Below the pieces are notes generated by a model, which did no database searches, was not told where the DNA came from, and was given only the letters and a program-made list of their open reading frames with translations. Below, piece by piece: positions 48,339 to 57,608 of a stretch of DNA of 64,000 nt. The DNA is from Acidobacteriota bacterium. GTDB taxonomy: Bacteria > Acidobacteriota > UBA6911. Location: NCBI GenBank assembly GCA_031271905.1, contig JAISUT010000056.1:1-64000 (forward strand), read 5' to 3'. Position numbers and translations under genes: made by a program. How positions within the stretch are numbered: the first letter of the stretch is position 1; the number at the start of each line of letters is the position of its first letter.

Positions 48339-50828
48339 TCACACGCCCGCCGCCTGCAACTCCCGCTCGTACTCCAGCTCCACCAGCGAACCGATGTCCA
48401 GGATCAGGCAGACCTCGCCGTTGCCCAGGATGGTGCAGCCGGAGATGCCCCGTATGTTGCCGATGTAGTCGGACAACCCCTTGATGACGGTCTGCTGCTG
48501 CCCCAGGATCTCGTCCACCTGGAGGCAGAAGCTGACCCCCTGGTCCTCCATCACGACCAGGACGCCATCTTCGACCTGCTCGAAGTCGTCCTGTTCCTGG
48601 AGCAGGTCGGCGAGCCGCCGGATGGGGAAGAACTTGTCCCGTATCTGCGCCATCCGCCGCCCGTCGGGCATCACGGTGATGTCGCCCGCCGTGGGGCGTA
48701 TGATCTCCCGGATGGCGATCAACGGCGCGATGCACTTGGTCTTGCCCACCCGTATGAGCATGCCGTCGATGATGGCGAGCGTCAGCGGGATGCGCAGCTT
48801 CATCTGCGTGCCCTTGCCCGGCTTGCTCTGGATGTCGATCTTCCCCTTGATCTTCTCCAAGTTCTGCTTCACGACGTCCATGCCGACGCCGCGCCCGGAG
48901 ATGTCGGTGACCTTCTCGGCGGTGGAGAAGCCGGGCTGGAAGATCAGCCCGAACACGGCCTTCTCCGACAGGTCGGCGCCGTCGCCTTGGACGAGCCCCT
49001 TGCCGCGCGCCTTCTCCAATATCTTCTCCTTGTCCAGCCCCCGCCCGTCGTCCTCGACGGTGATCCAGATCTCGCCCTCCTCGTGGCGCGCCGAGAGCCT
49101 GACCACGCCCGTCTCGGGCTTGCCCGACTTGACCCGCTCGTCCGGGGTCTCCAGGCCGTGGTCGAGGGAGTTGCGCAACAGGTGCACCAAGGGGTCGGTG
49201 ATGGTCTCGACCACGGTCTTGTCCACCTCCGTCTCCTCGCCCGACAGTTGCAGGTCCACCTTCTTGCCCGACTTGACCGAGAGGTCGTGGACCAGGCGGA
49301 TCATCTTTTTGAACAGGCCGGATACCGGGATCATGCGGATGGTCATCGCCATCTCCTGCAACTCCCGGATGAGCTTCTCCATCTGCTGCGCCGCCTTGTT
49401 GAAGTTCTCCAGGTGCAGACCCGCCAGGTCGGGGTTGTTGACCAGCATGTTCTCGGCGATGACCAGCTCGCCGATGACGTTGATCAGGTCGTCGAGCTTG
49501 CCGAGGTCCACGCGGATGTCCTGGCGCTTGAGCTGGGCGGGCTTCGCGCCCCCCGAAGACGGCGGGAGGATGGGGGGGGTGTTCTTCCGCTCCTCCTGCT
49601 CGTGCAGGGCGGCCTCGACCTGCTCCGGCGTGACCTTCCCCATCTCCACGAGCCGTTCGCCGATGGGGCCGGGCTGCTTGGAGAGCGCCTCGTCCACGGC
49701 CTCCTTCTCGACCAGCCCCTGGCGCACCAGTATCTCCCCGACGCGGGGCACGGTCAGGTTCTTGATGGCGTCGACGAACTGGTCGATGTCGGCGATCTGC
49801 CCTGCGCCCCCGCGCCCGATGTCGGCGATGGAGTTTTTCAAGGCGTCGATGTAGCCGAGGAGGAACTCGGCGGGGTTGTCGATGTTGGTCGGCACCCCCT
49901 CCCGCACCTCGTCCAGCAAGCTCTCCATGTTATGCGCGAGCCGCTCCGGATCCTTGTACCCGAAGAAACCGCAGTTGCCTTTGAAGCTGTGGACGTTGCG
50001 GAACACGTCCGAGACCAGGTCGATGTTCTCCGGGCTTTCAGACCAGAGCAGCAACCCCTGTTCGATGGCGTGCAACAGGTCGTCGGACTCTTGGACGAAG
50101 GCGCCGAGCATCTCGGGCGGGATGAGGTCGGCGGGGTCGTCCGCCACATCTCGCCCCCCGTCCCCCCCTGCGCCGTCCGCCGGCGTCGCCGCGCCGGGGG
50201 CGGGTTCGGCGGCCGCCGCGTCGCAGCTTTCCGCAGCCTTCTCTGCGGCGGCGATGGCCGCCTCCAGGAGTTGCTTCATCTGCGCGGACTTCTCCTGCAT
50301 GGCCTCGTCGTTGCCGTCATGCTCCAGCCTGTCGAGGGACTCCTTTGCGAAATCGCAGGTCTGGCAGAGCAGATCCACGTGTCCGGGCTGCATCTTCACC
50401 TTGCCCGAACGGATGCGGTCGAGCAGGCTTTCCGCCGCGTGGGCGGAGGCGACGATGTTGTTGAGCCCGAGGAAGCCCGCGCTCCCCTTCATGGAGTGGA
50501 AGAGCCGGAAGATGGCGTTCATGGTCTCGCCGTCGCCGTTGATCTGCGCGAACACCCGGCACTGCTTGCACCCCGCCTCCGAGCTCGCATAGGGGCAGGT
50601 CTGGTCGCCACCGCCGACGTACCCCTTGTGCAGCCAGCACGGGTAGTCGATCCTGTTGCCGTGGCGCGGGCAGCCGGTGTTCTCGCAACCGAGCGTCGCC
50701 CAGCAGTCGGCGTCGTGGCAGTGCTGCCCCAACTCGATGATGGTCGGTTCGAGCTGTTCGATCATCTCACGGTTTTCCTGGATGAAATCGACCAGTATCT
50801 CGTCTAACTCGTTGAAGACTTCGCTCAT
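48339..50828 (-). CDS. cheA: Chemotaxis histidine kinase CheA with two Hpt domains and a cysteine-rich insertion
   Basis: 829 residues. The first Hpt has its phospho-His at H111 (RLFHSMKGSAGFLG). Residues 36-93, between its first two helices, are an insertion with eight cysteines (37, 42, 48, 53, 64, 78, 87, 90) and two CW pairs (42-43, 64-65), recalling a two-CW domain. A second Hpt has H280 (RNVHSFKGNCGFFG). Residues about 360-412 (VGEILVRQGLVEKEAVDEAL) look like a GspE-N/MshEN-type helical repeat. Dimerisation, HATPase (VETITDPLVHLLRNSLDHGLE, DDGRGLDKEKIL, GRGVGMDVVKQNLEKIKG) and CheW domains complete it. Candidate starts are ATG 50828 or 50834. Confidence 0.92.
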   Translation of the reverse strand: MSEVFNELDEILVDFIQENREMIEQLEPTIIELGQHCHDADCWATLGCENTGCPRHGNRIDYPCWLHKGYVGGGDQTCPYASSEAGCKQCRVFAQINGDGETMNAIFRLFHSMKGSAGFLGLNNIVASAHAAESLLDRIRSGKVKMQPGHVDLLCQTCDFAKESLDRLEHDGNDEAMQEKSAQMKQLLEAAIAAAEKAAESCDAAAAEPAPGAATPADGAGGDGGRDVADDPADLIPPEMLGAFVQESDDLLHAIEQGLLLWSESPENIDLVSDVFRNVHSFKGNCGFFGYKDPERLAHNMESLLDEVREGVPTNIDNPAEFLLGYIDALKNSIADIGRGGAGQIADIDQFVDAIKNLTVPRVGEILVRQGLVEKEAVDEALSKQPGPIGERLVEMGKVTPEQVEAALHEQEERKNTPPILPPSSGGAKPAQLKRQDIRVDLGKLDDLINVIGELVIAENMLVNNPDLAGLHLENFNKAAQQMEKLIRELQEMAMTIRMIPVSGLFKKMIRLVHDLSVKSGKKVDLQLSGEETEVDKTVVETITDPLVHLLRNSLDHGLETPDERVKSGKPETGVVRLSARHEEGEIWITVEDDGRGLDKEKILEKARGKGLVQGDGADLSEKAVFGLIFQPGFSTAEKVTDISGRGVGMDVVKQNLEKIKGKIDIQSKPGKGTQMKLRIPLTLAIIDGMLIRVGKTKCIAPLIAIREIIRPTAGDITVMPDGRRMAQIRDKFFPIRRLADLLQEQDDFEQVEDGVLVVMEDQGVSFCLQVDEILGQQQTVIKGLSDYIGNIRGISGCTILGNGEVCLILDIGSLVELEYERELQAAGV

Positions 50829-51098
50829 CCCCATCTCCCGCCTGGCGGCTCAGGTTTGTCCGGGTCTACATATCGTCGCCGCGCCCCCGCACCGTAATTT
50901 TTTTCGGGCGAAACGCGGCAAAAAACGCTGTAGCCGTCGTCGGTTTCGCTTTCGGCGCAGGCGGGGGATGCAAGGGGGGGGGCCAAGGGGGGCCATGGAA
51001 GGCCTATGGATGGAATGGGGACGCCGCCCGCCGGGGTCGTTTCAAATCATGCGTGGATGTTGCAGGGAAGCCCGCCGGGGTCGGCGGACGCGCCGGTT

Positions 51099-52025
51099 TC
51101 AGCCCATGAGGGCGACCAGCACGGCCTTCTGCGCGTGGAGGCGGTTCTCCGCTTGCTGGAACACGACCGAGTGGGGGGAGTCGATGACGCCGGCGGAGAC
51201 CTCCTCGCCGCGGTGCGCGGGCAGGCAGTGCATGAAGACGTAGTCGTCCTTCGCCCGCGCCGTCACCCCGTCGTCGATCTGGTAGCCTGCGAAATCCCTC
51301 TGGCGTTTCTCGTTCTCCGCCTCCTGCCCCATGCTGGTCCAGACGTCGGTGTAGAGCACGTCGGCGGCCTCGGCGGCCTGCAGCGGGTCGCGCACGACCT
51401 CGATCCTCCCGCCGGAGGCGTCGGCGTGCTCCCGCGCCCAGGCGACGACGCCCGCGTCGGGCTCGTAACCCTCGGGGGTGGCGACCGCTATGTGCGCGCC
51501 GAATCGCGCCGCGCCGAAGATCAGCGAGTGGGCGACGTTGTTGCCGTCGCCGATGTAGGCGATCTTGACGTTGTTCAGGTCGCCTTTCGTCTCCAGGATC
51601 GTCAGGTAGTCCGCCATCGCCTGGCAGGGGTGTGTGAAATCGGTCAAGCCGTTGATGACCGGGATGGCGGCCTCGCGCGCCAGCTCCTCGACGACGGCGT
51701 GGGCGAAGGTGCGGATCATGATCCCCTGCACCATGCGCTCCAGGTTCTTCGCCACGTCCCGGATGGGCTCGCGCTTGCCGAGGTTGATCTCCTGCGCGGT
51801 CAGGTGTATGGCGAAGCCCCCCAGTTGCCGGACTCCCACCTCGAACGAGACGCGCGTGCGCAACGAGGGTTTTTCAAAGATCAGCGCCAGCGCCTTGCCG
51901 TCCAGCCGGCGGCTGTACTCCCCGGGCGCCGCCTTGAGGGCGCGCGCGGAAAACAGCAATTCCAGCAAGTCGGCCGTCGGCCAGTCCCGCAACGTCAGAA
52001 AATCCCGCTGTCCAGTGTCACCCAT
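51099..52025 (-). CDS. argF: Ornithine carbamoyltransferase
   Basis: 308 residues, normal for the family. The carbamoyl-phosphate loop is FEKPSLRTRVSFEVG, further binding is in DFTHPCQAMADYLT (HPCQ), and the ornithine loop with the reactive Cys is FMHCLPAHRGEEV. It makes citrulline from ornithine and carbamoyl phosphate in arginine biosynthesis, in the cytosol. No other arg gene is adjacent. The start ATG 52025 is used. Confidence 0.93.
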   Translation of the reverse strand: MGDTGQRDFLTLRDWPTADLLELLFSARALKAAPGEYSRRLDGKALALIFEKPSLRTRVSFEVGVRQLGGFAIHLTAQEINLGKREPIRDVAKNLERMVQGIMIRTFAHAVVEELAREAAIPVINGLTDFTHPCQAMADYLTILETKGDLNNVKIAYIGDGNNVAHSLIFGAARFGAHIAVATPEGYEPDAGVVAWAREHADASGGRIEVVRDPLQAAEAADVLYTDVWTSMGQEAENEKRQRDFAGYQIDDGVTARAKDDYVFMHCLPAHRGEEVSAGVIDSPHSVVFQQAENRLHAQKAVLVALMG

Positions 52026-52201
52026 CTCTCCGCCCCGCGCCTTCCAAAGAAACTCCCATAATCTACCGCAAATCCACTGCGAATCAAGTGCGCGCTTTCC
52101 TTATCCTCCCGTGTTCCCGAAGCGATCCTCCTTGGGGCCGCAAACCCCCGCCTGCACGAACCGCCCGGCCGGTGCGAACGGCGGGAGCGCCGCCCCCGCC
52201 G

Positions 52202-52597
52202 TCACGCCCCCATCACCTTGACATGGAATTTCCTGTTCCTCGGCGGGTCGAACTCCGTGAAGTACACGCCTTGCCACGTCCCGAGGACAGGCTTGCCGTT
52301 TTCGATCACCACGGTCACGCTCGAACCGATGCAGCTCGCCTTCAGGTGCGCCGCTGAATTGCCCTCCGCATGACGGAACTCCGGGCGGTCGGGAAACGCC
52401 TTGCCCAGTGCAAAGATCAAATCCCGCACCACGTCCGGGTCGGCATTCTCGTTGATTGTTATGCCCGCCGTGGTGTGTGGGCAATAAACCACGGCGATGC
52501 CGCTGGTCACGCCGCTCTTGCCGATGGCTTCCCGGACTTGCGCCGTGATATTGTAAAAATCCTCTTTGGATGCGTTGAGTTGGTATTCGTAGGTCAT
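52202..52597 (-). CDS. yjbQ: YjbQ-family protein (UPF0047, secondary thiamine-phosphate synthase)
   Basis: 131 residues. The diagnostic VVYCPHTTAGITINENADPDVVRD (HTTAG.TINE) is present, followed by FRHAEGNSAAHLKASCIGSS and WQGVYFTEFDPPRNRKFHVKVMG. The family has weak thiamine-phosphate synthase activity; its true role is unknown. ATG 52597 (TYEYQLNASKEDF) is chosen. It stands alone, leftward, after a decayed region. Confidence 0.9.
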   Translation of the reverse strand: MTYEYQLNASKEDFYNITAQVREAIGKSGVTSGIAVVYCPHTTAGITINENADPDVVRDLIFALGKAFPDRPEFRHAEGNSAAHLKASCIGSSVTVVIENGKPVLGTWQGVYFTEFDPPRNRKFHVKVMGA

Positions 52598-52639
52598 GGC
52601 CGCGTCCCCCGCTCGTTGGTGGCGATGTGCATTGCCGAT

Positions 52640-53150
52640 CGTCCTATCGCCGCCTCGTCGATTTGGTGATTTCGGGGGGAATGGCCATGCCGTCGATATC
52701 ATCTGGCGGACGCCGCCGCGTCACGCGGCGCTTGCCGCCGTGGCTGTGCTCCCAGCCCATGCCGCCGCCGTCAGGCTCGCGCGGGAGCCTGTTGCCCCGC
52801 AACGCCCCCCCCTCCGCCGCGCCGGACACCGCCGTGACGCGGCCTGCGAGGTCGCGCGCGTAGCCCATGCGGCAGTCGTCAGGATACCATATCCCCCGCA
52901 GGTCTTTGCGCCCGCATCCGCACCCGTCGTCCGAGTAGTCTGAGTCCACGTGTATTCCGTGCGCGTCGTGTTGCCCCTTGCATCCTTCGATACGGCTTGG
53001 TAGGCGTAGCCGGCGCCGCCGCTCAACCCTGCAATGGTCATCGTGTGCGCCGTCGTCCGGCTGGAGTTGGCTGCGAGGAGCGAGCACCCGCGGGTCGCGA
53101 TGAACCTTCGCCACGCGGAGCTCGCCGAGGCCGACGACCTCGCGCCCAAG
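52640..53150 (-). pseudogene. Decayed remnant of a secreted repeat (Fn3/YD-like) protein
   Basis: In the 633-bp gap before the ECF sigma gene, the minus strand encodes HTMTIAGLSGGAGYAYQAVSKDARGNTTRTEYTW. This resembles the closing strands of a fibronectin-III domain in large surface proteins. After a frame shift comes RGIWYPDDCRMGYARDLAGRVTAV, which resembles a YD/Rhs-type repeat. Neither frame has a convincing start. I read it as the 3' relic of a large exported protein gene, but chance similarity cannot be excluded. Confidence 0.3.
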
Positions 53151-53230
53151 CGAATTTTTTTCCTAAGAAATCATGCGGCGGATCGTTATGCCGATCAGAG
53201 AGTCGGAAAACACACGGAGGTCGAACGGGC

Positions 53231-53758
53231 ATGATGGACTCTGACTGGATCACGGCGGCGCTGGCGGAATACGAACAGCCGCTGATACGTTACGCAGCCC
53301 ACATCCTCGGCAGGGCGGGGGATGTCGAGCGGGCGCGCGAGGTCGTCCAGGACGTGTTCCTCAAACTCTGCCGGCAAGACCGTGCCGAACTCTCCGACCA
53401 TCTGGCGCAGTGGCTCTATTCCGTGTGCCGCAACCGTGCGCTGGATGTCCTCAGAAAGGAGAGACGCATGACAGGACTAGGCGAAGCGCAATTAAACATG
53501 CCCGACCGCAACGGGTCGGAAATCATGTCGGCGCTGGAGCGGGAGGAGCGATACTCGGGAGTCCTGGGTATCTTGCAAACCCTTCCCCATAACCAGCAGG
53601 AGGTGATCCGGCTGAAATTCTCGGGCGACCTCAGCTACCAGGAGATCAGCGCGATCACCAAGCTTTCGGTGAGCAACGTCGGCTTTCTTATCCATACCGG
53701 GCTTAAAACCATCCGCGAAAAATCGCAAAAACGCGAGGCGCAAAGGAGGACGAAATGA
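53231..53758 (+). CDS. ECF-type RNA polymerase sigma factor
   Basis: 175 residues. Region 2 spans about 15-80 (LIRYAAHILGRAGDVERAREVVQDVFLKL, YSVCRNRALDVLRKERR). Region 4 spans about 110-160 (LQTLPHNQQEVIRLKFSGDLSYQEISAITKLSVSNVGFLIHTGLKTIRE). It directs transcription of a small regulon. ATG 53231 lies 10 bases after CGGAGG. The stop overlaps the start of the VWA gene (ATGA), so that protein is very likely its regulator or main target. Confidence 0.92.
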   Translation: MMDSDWITAALAEYEQPLIRYAAHILGRAGDVERAREVVQDVFLKLCRQDRAELSDHLAQWLYSVCRNRALDVLRKERRMTGLGEAQLNMPDRNGSEIMSALEREERYSGVLGILQTLPHNQQEVIRLKFSGDLSYQEISAITKLSVSNVGFLIHTGLKTIREKSQKREAQRRTK

Positions 53759-56013
53759 ACATAGACATGAATGATCCCCGCCTGACCGCCTACGCGCTCG
53801 GCGAAATCACCGATGAAAAAGAACGCGCGGAGCTGGAAGCCGCGATTGGCGAGGCGCCGGAACTCGCCGTTTTCGTGGAGGAGGTTCGCGAGACCGCAGG
53901 CTGGCTCTCCGCCGAGCTCCATGCCGAGCTCGGCGCCTCGGCCGACGGGGCGCTGACCCCCGCGCAGCGCGGTAACATCGAAGCCCGCGCCGCCAAGGCC
54001 GCCTCCGGCGGAATCTTGGCCAAGCTGTTCGGACATGAAGGATTTTTTGGCAACAAACTGGCTTGGATGCCCGTGGGCGCGGCGGCGGTGCTGGTGCTGG
54101 CGTTTTTCACCTTCAGACAGTTCCAGCCGGAGGCGGTTCACGACGGGCAGACGGCTGGGCTCGTCGAAGACGCCGGTCATGAACCGGACGACCTGGCGAC
54201 GCCCGTGCTGACGGCGCAAGTTGAAGAACCAGTCGCCGAGCAACGAATCGCCGAGCAAGCGACGGCGCAGGTTGACGAACAGGTCGCCAATCAGGCGACG
54301 ATGCAAACGTTTGTCGCGCCAACGGCAATTCCCATGGAAATCCCGCCGCCGGCGCCGGGGGAGCTGTCGATGTTGCGCTCCCAGGAGTCTATCGCCCGGC
54401 TCGCGCAGATGGAGGCGGAAATCCGCGCGGGGAAGAAGGTGAACAGCATCATCGCCGCCGCAGCACCTGCGGCACGCGACGACATAATGGAGCTCATCCC
54501 GACCATGTCGGGGAGCGTGGCGCAACCGGACGGATATCCGTTCCCGAGTCCGGACGATTGGAACGGCAATCGACCGCCAGCGGGAAAAAGGAGCCGGTTC
54601 AACACCGAAGACTATGCGTCCGTCGTTGACAACCCGTTCCTCGACGTCGTGCAGAATCCGCTCTCGACCTTCTCCATCGACGTGGACACGGCGTCCTATT
54701 CCAACGTGCGGCGCTTCCTCGAAGGCAACCGACGTCCGCCCAAGGACTCCGTCCGCATCGAGGAGCTGGTCAACTACTTCGACTACGACTACAAGGCGCC
54801 GACGGACGGCAAGCCGTTCGCGGTGAACGCGGAGATGGCCGAGGCGCCGTGGAACCCGAAGCACAAGCTGCTCCGCGTCGCGTTGAAGGGGCGTGAACTC
54901 GCCAAGGGGAAGCGCCCGCAGAGCAACCTGGTGTTCCTGGTCGACGTGTCCGGTTCGATGACCGACTACAACAAGCTGCCGCTGGTGAAAGAGTCGATGA
55001 AGATGCTGGTGGACAGGCTGGCCGCGTCCGACCGCGTCTCCATCGTCGTCTATGCCGGCAGCAGCGGCCTCGCGCTCCCTTCGACCAGCGGCGAGCAGAA
55101 GGACGTCATCCGCCGCGCCATCGACAACATGAGGGCGGGCGGGAGCACGGCTGGCGCCGCCGGCATCCAGTTGGCATACAAGGTCGCCGAGGAGAATTTC
55201 ATCAAAGGCGGCGTCAACCGGGTGATCCTGGCGACCGACGGCGACTTCAACGTCGGCGTCACCAGCAAAGGCGACCTGACGCGCCTGATCGAGGAGAAGG
55301 CGAAGAAGAACGTCTTCCTGACCGCCCTCGGCTTCGGCATGGGCAACTACAAGGATCCGACGCTGGAGCTGCTGGCCGACAAGGGGCACGGCAACTACGC
55401 CTACATCGACACCGCCAACGAGGCGCGCAAGGTCTTGGTGGAGCAGATGGACGCCACGCTGGTCGCCATCGCCAAGGATGTGAAGATCCAGGTGGAGTTC
55501 AACCCGGCGCGGGTCAAGTCGTACCGGCTGCTCGGCTACGAGAACCGCATCATGGCTAAGGAGGATTTCAACGACGACGCCAAGCAGGCGGGGGTCGTCG
55601 GCGCGGGGCACGCGGTGACGGCGTTCTACGAGCTGGCGACGGAGGACGACGCCGCCGACACGCGCCCGGTCGATCCGCTCAAGTACCAGGCCAAGCCTGC
55701 GGCTTCGGCGCAAGCCGACAGTTCCGAGATCGCCACGGTGAAGATCCGGAGCAAGGCGCCGGAGGGGGACAGGAGCGTCCTGACCGAGTTTGCAGTCCAT
55801 GACGGCGCAAGGGGATTCGCCGCCGCCTCGCGCGACTTCAAGTTCGCCGCCGCCGTTGCCGCCTTCGGCATGGTGCTACGCGACTCGCCGCACAAGGGAA
55901 GCGCGGATTATGACCGCATCCTGCAATGGGCGAACGAAGGGAAGGGGGATGACCGGTTCGGCTACCGCGCGGAGTTCATCCGCCTGGTCCACCGCGCCGT
56001 CTCCATCAAATAG
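53755..56013 (+). CDS. YfbK-like von Willebrand factor A protein with anti-sigma-like N-terminus
   Basis: 752 residues. The first about 90 residues (DPRLTAYALGEITDEKERAELEAAI) resemble the cytosolic N-terminus of anti-sigma factors, without a zinc motif. One transmembrane helix follows at about 102-120. A flexible Pro/Ala/Gln region leads to NPLSTFSIDVDTASYSNVRRFLEG, the YfbK/DUF3520-type start. The VWA domain then has a full MIDAS: DVSGSM, GGSTAG and ATDGDFNVG. The C-terminal region (KYQAKP..., YDRILQWANEG) is family-typical. It is probably anchored in the inner membrane with the VWA outside, controlling the coupled ECF sigma. The ligand is unknown. Confidence 0.85.
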   Translation: MNIDMNDPRLTAYALGEITDEKERAELEAAIGEAPELAVFVEEVRETAGWLSAELHAELGASADGALTPAQRGNIEARAAKAASGGILAKLFGHEGFFGNKLAWMPVGAAAVLVLAFFTFRQFQPEAVHDGQTAGLVEDAGHEPDDLATPVLTAQVEEPVAEQRIAEQATAQVDEQVANQATMQTFVAPTAIPMEIPPPAPGELSMLRSQESIARLAQMEAEIRAGKKVNSIIAAAAPAARDDIMELIPTMSGSVAQPDGYPFPSPDDWNGNRPPAGKRSRFNTEDYASVVDNPFLDVVQNPLSTFSIDVDTASYSNVRRFLEGNRRPPKDSVRIEELVNYFDYDYKAPTDGKPFAVNAEMAEAPWNPKHKLLRVALKGRELAKGKRPQSNLVFLVDVSGSMTDYNKLPLVKESMKMLVDRLAASDRVSIVVYAGSSGLALPSTSGEQKDVIRRAIDNMRAGGSTAGAAGIQLAYKVAEENFIKGGVNRVILATDGDFNVGVTSKGDLTRLIEEKAKKNVFLTALGFGMGNYKDPTLELLADKGHGNYAYIDTANEARKVLVEQMDATLVAIAKDVKIQVEFNPARVKSYRLLGYENRIMAKEDFNDDAKQAGVVGAGHAVTAFYELATEDDAADTRPVDPLKYQAKPAASAQADSSEIATVKIRSKAPEGDRSVLTEFAVHDGARGFAAASRDFKFAAAVAAFGMVLRDSPHKGSADYDRILQWANEGKGDDRFGYRAEFIRLVHRAVSIK

Positions 56014-56028
56014 ACGACGGCCGACAAA

Positions 56029-56059
56029 GGCAGGGCGCTCGCGCTGCGGACGCCCTGCC
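56029..56059 (+). terminator. Hairpin after the VWA gene
   Basis: GGCAGGGCG (56029-56037) and CGCCCTGCC (56051-56059) are perfect 9-bp arms, starting 16 bp after the stop codon. There is no T-tract. The rest of the 304-bp gap up to the tRNA gene shows no gene. Confidence 0.55.
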
Positions 56060-56317
56060 CTGAAACCCCGCTCCACCACTCCTGCACTTTGAATCCGCCG
56101 GATATTTGAACCGCCGGCACGACGCACGCGCTGCCGAAAGTCACGCTGGACATATTCCCGAATCAGAAAACGCGGGTGCCGGAAGATGCGGGTGTTCCAG
56201 ACGGTCTCGGACTGCCGCAGAACAAGTCGCGGGCAAACTATCCCCACTGTCACCTGCCTGCCACCTGATTTTTTTTGATTCGGATTTTCGAAAATCAATG
56301 CAAGTCGTTGATTTGAT

Positions 56318-56393
56318 TGGTGGAGCTAACGAGGATCGAACTCGTGACCTCCTGACTGCCAGTCAGGCACTCTCCCAGCTGAGCTATAGCCCC
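56318..56393 (-). tRNA. tRNA-Ala (anticodon GGC), CCA encoded
   Basis: Read on the minus strand, it begins GGGGCTATAGCTCAGC and ends GCTCCACCA. The acceptor stem GGGGCTA pairs with TAGCTCC (one G-T). The anticodon arm CCTGA-CTGGCAG-TCAGG gives anticodon GGC. The T arm contains the GTTCGATCC loop. The 3' CCA is encoded (56318-56320). This reads GCC/GCU alanine codons. Confidence 0.95.
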
Positions 56394-56435
56394 ACGCTTT
56401 CAAACACCTCCGACCCTTGCGATCGGCACGCTGCC

Positions 56436-56465
56436 CTTATCGGCAGGGCAACGTAAAGACGTCAA
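56436..56465 (-). promoter_or_regulatory. Likely sigma-70 promoter for tRNA-Ala
   Basis: On the minus strand TTGACG (56465-56460) and GATAAG (56441-56436) are 18 bp apart, 42 bp before the tRNA 5' end. A CTGCC...GGCAG palindrome covers the -10. The remaining sequence up to 56666 holds no evident gene. Confidence 0.5.
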
Positions 56466-56666
56466 TGGATCCCGGATGTTTTCCCGTTTCGCCAACGGGT
56501 GCGCATCTGTTGATCCACACGGTCAAATAAAATATGGGATCATCCCCGTCTTTTCAAGTAAAACTTGCCCGTAACCCTTGAGTCCTGCGGCTCTGCCCCG
56601 CATCTTCAAAAACGCGCCTGAAACCGCGCCCGTGCGACCGACCGGCGGCGCGCGGGACGCGCCCCG

Positions 56667-57608
56667 TCACCGTGCGGCCGCACTCCCGCCAAGCCGCAAC
56701 GGCGGCGGCGGCGCGCAAACGACCTCCAGCCGCTCCCCCGTCGCAGGATGTTCCAATTCCAGGGACAGGCTGTGCAGGTGATAGCCGAGGTCTCCGGGGA
56801 GTGCGCCATGGCCTGGCAGGGGGACGCCTCCGACGCCGTACAGCGGGTCGCCGACCAACGGATGTCCCGCCGCCGCCAGATGGATGCGTATCTGATGCGG
56901 CCGCCCCGTCGTGATCCGCACGTCCACCAAGGCGCAACCGTCCCGGCGCTCCATCACCGCGACATGGCTGTGCGCCGCCTTTCCCGACGGGTCGCCGGGA
57001 AAGGTTGCGGCGTGAACCGTCCCCAACGCGCGGTGGGGGATGCGTCCGACGGGGACGTCGATGTCGAACCCGTCCGCCGATGGCTCGCCCGCCACCAGCG
57101 TCCTGTACGCCTTGCGCACCTCGCCGCGCCGCCACGCTTGCGACACTCGCGCAAACGCCTCCGCCGAGCGGGCGAAAAGCAGGACGCCCGACGTCCCCCG
57201 CCCCAGCCGGTGCACGGGGTTCGCCTCCGGGAACCTCCGTCGCACCAGCGCCCACAGGGTGTTTCGCATGAAGCGCCCGCCGCCGGGCAGGGTCGGCAGC
57301 CCCGTCGGCTTGGCGACCGCCAGCAGATGCTCGTCCCGGTGCAGGATCGCATAGGCGAGCGGCGCGTCCGGCTCCACCCACGGGGGGCGCAGCCAACTCA
57401 GCCTTTGCCCCGGACGCAACACGGCGTTCGCCGCCGCCGGAGCCCCGTCGAGCAGGACGCGCCCCGCTTCGATGCGCTCCAGCCACTCCCCGCGTCCGGC
57501 GGACGGATGCCTCCCCGCGAGGTATTCCACGACGTTGCATCCCGCCGCCGCCGCGCCCAGCTCTTCGCGATATTCATATCCGTCGTTGAGATCGTCTTTG
57601 TGGGGCAT
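56667..57608 (-). CDS. RluA-family pseudouridine synthase-like protein with altered catalytic motif
   Basis: 313 residues. An S4-like N-terminal part (EWLERIEAGRVLLDGAPAAANAVLRPGQRL) precedes the RluA catalytic domain with ILHRDEHLLAVAKPTGLPTLPGG, VHRLGRGTSGVLLFARS, TGRPHQIRIHLAAAGHPLVGDPLYG and LHSLSLELEHPATGE. The usual HRLD.xTSG has Gly (G136) where the catalytic Asp is expected, so pseudouridylation activity is doubtful. HRLG-type relatives may exist as a subfamily; I recall some but cannot verify them. ATG 57608 gives a natural start. Confidence 0.82.
   Translation of the reverse strand: MPHKDDLNDGYEYREELGAAAAGCNVVEYLAGRHPSAGRGEWLERIEAGRVLLDGAPAAANAVLRPGQRLSWLRPPWVEPDAPLAYAILHRDEHLLAVAKPTGLPTLPGGGRFMRNTLWALVRRRFPEANPVHRLGRGTSGVLLFARSAEAFARVSQAWRRGEVRKAYRTLVAGEPSADGFDIDVPVGRIPHRALGTVHAATFPGDPSGKAAHSHVAVMERRDGCALVDVRITTGRPHQIRIHLAAAGHPLVGDPLYGVGGVPLPGHGALPGDLGYHLHSLSLELEHPATGERLEVVCAPPPPLRLGGSAAAR

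Noticed and set aside
52997..53230. N-terminal extension of the ECF sigma factor from a start at 52997
   Set aside because: The added 78 residues are Arg/Pro-rich and unrelated to sigma factors; ATG 53231 has a ribosome site and matches region 2 onset.
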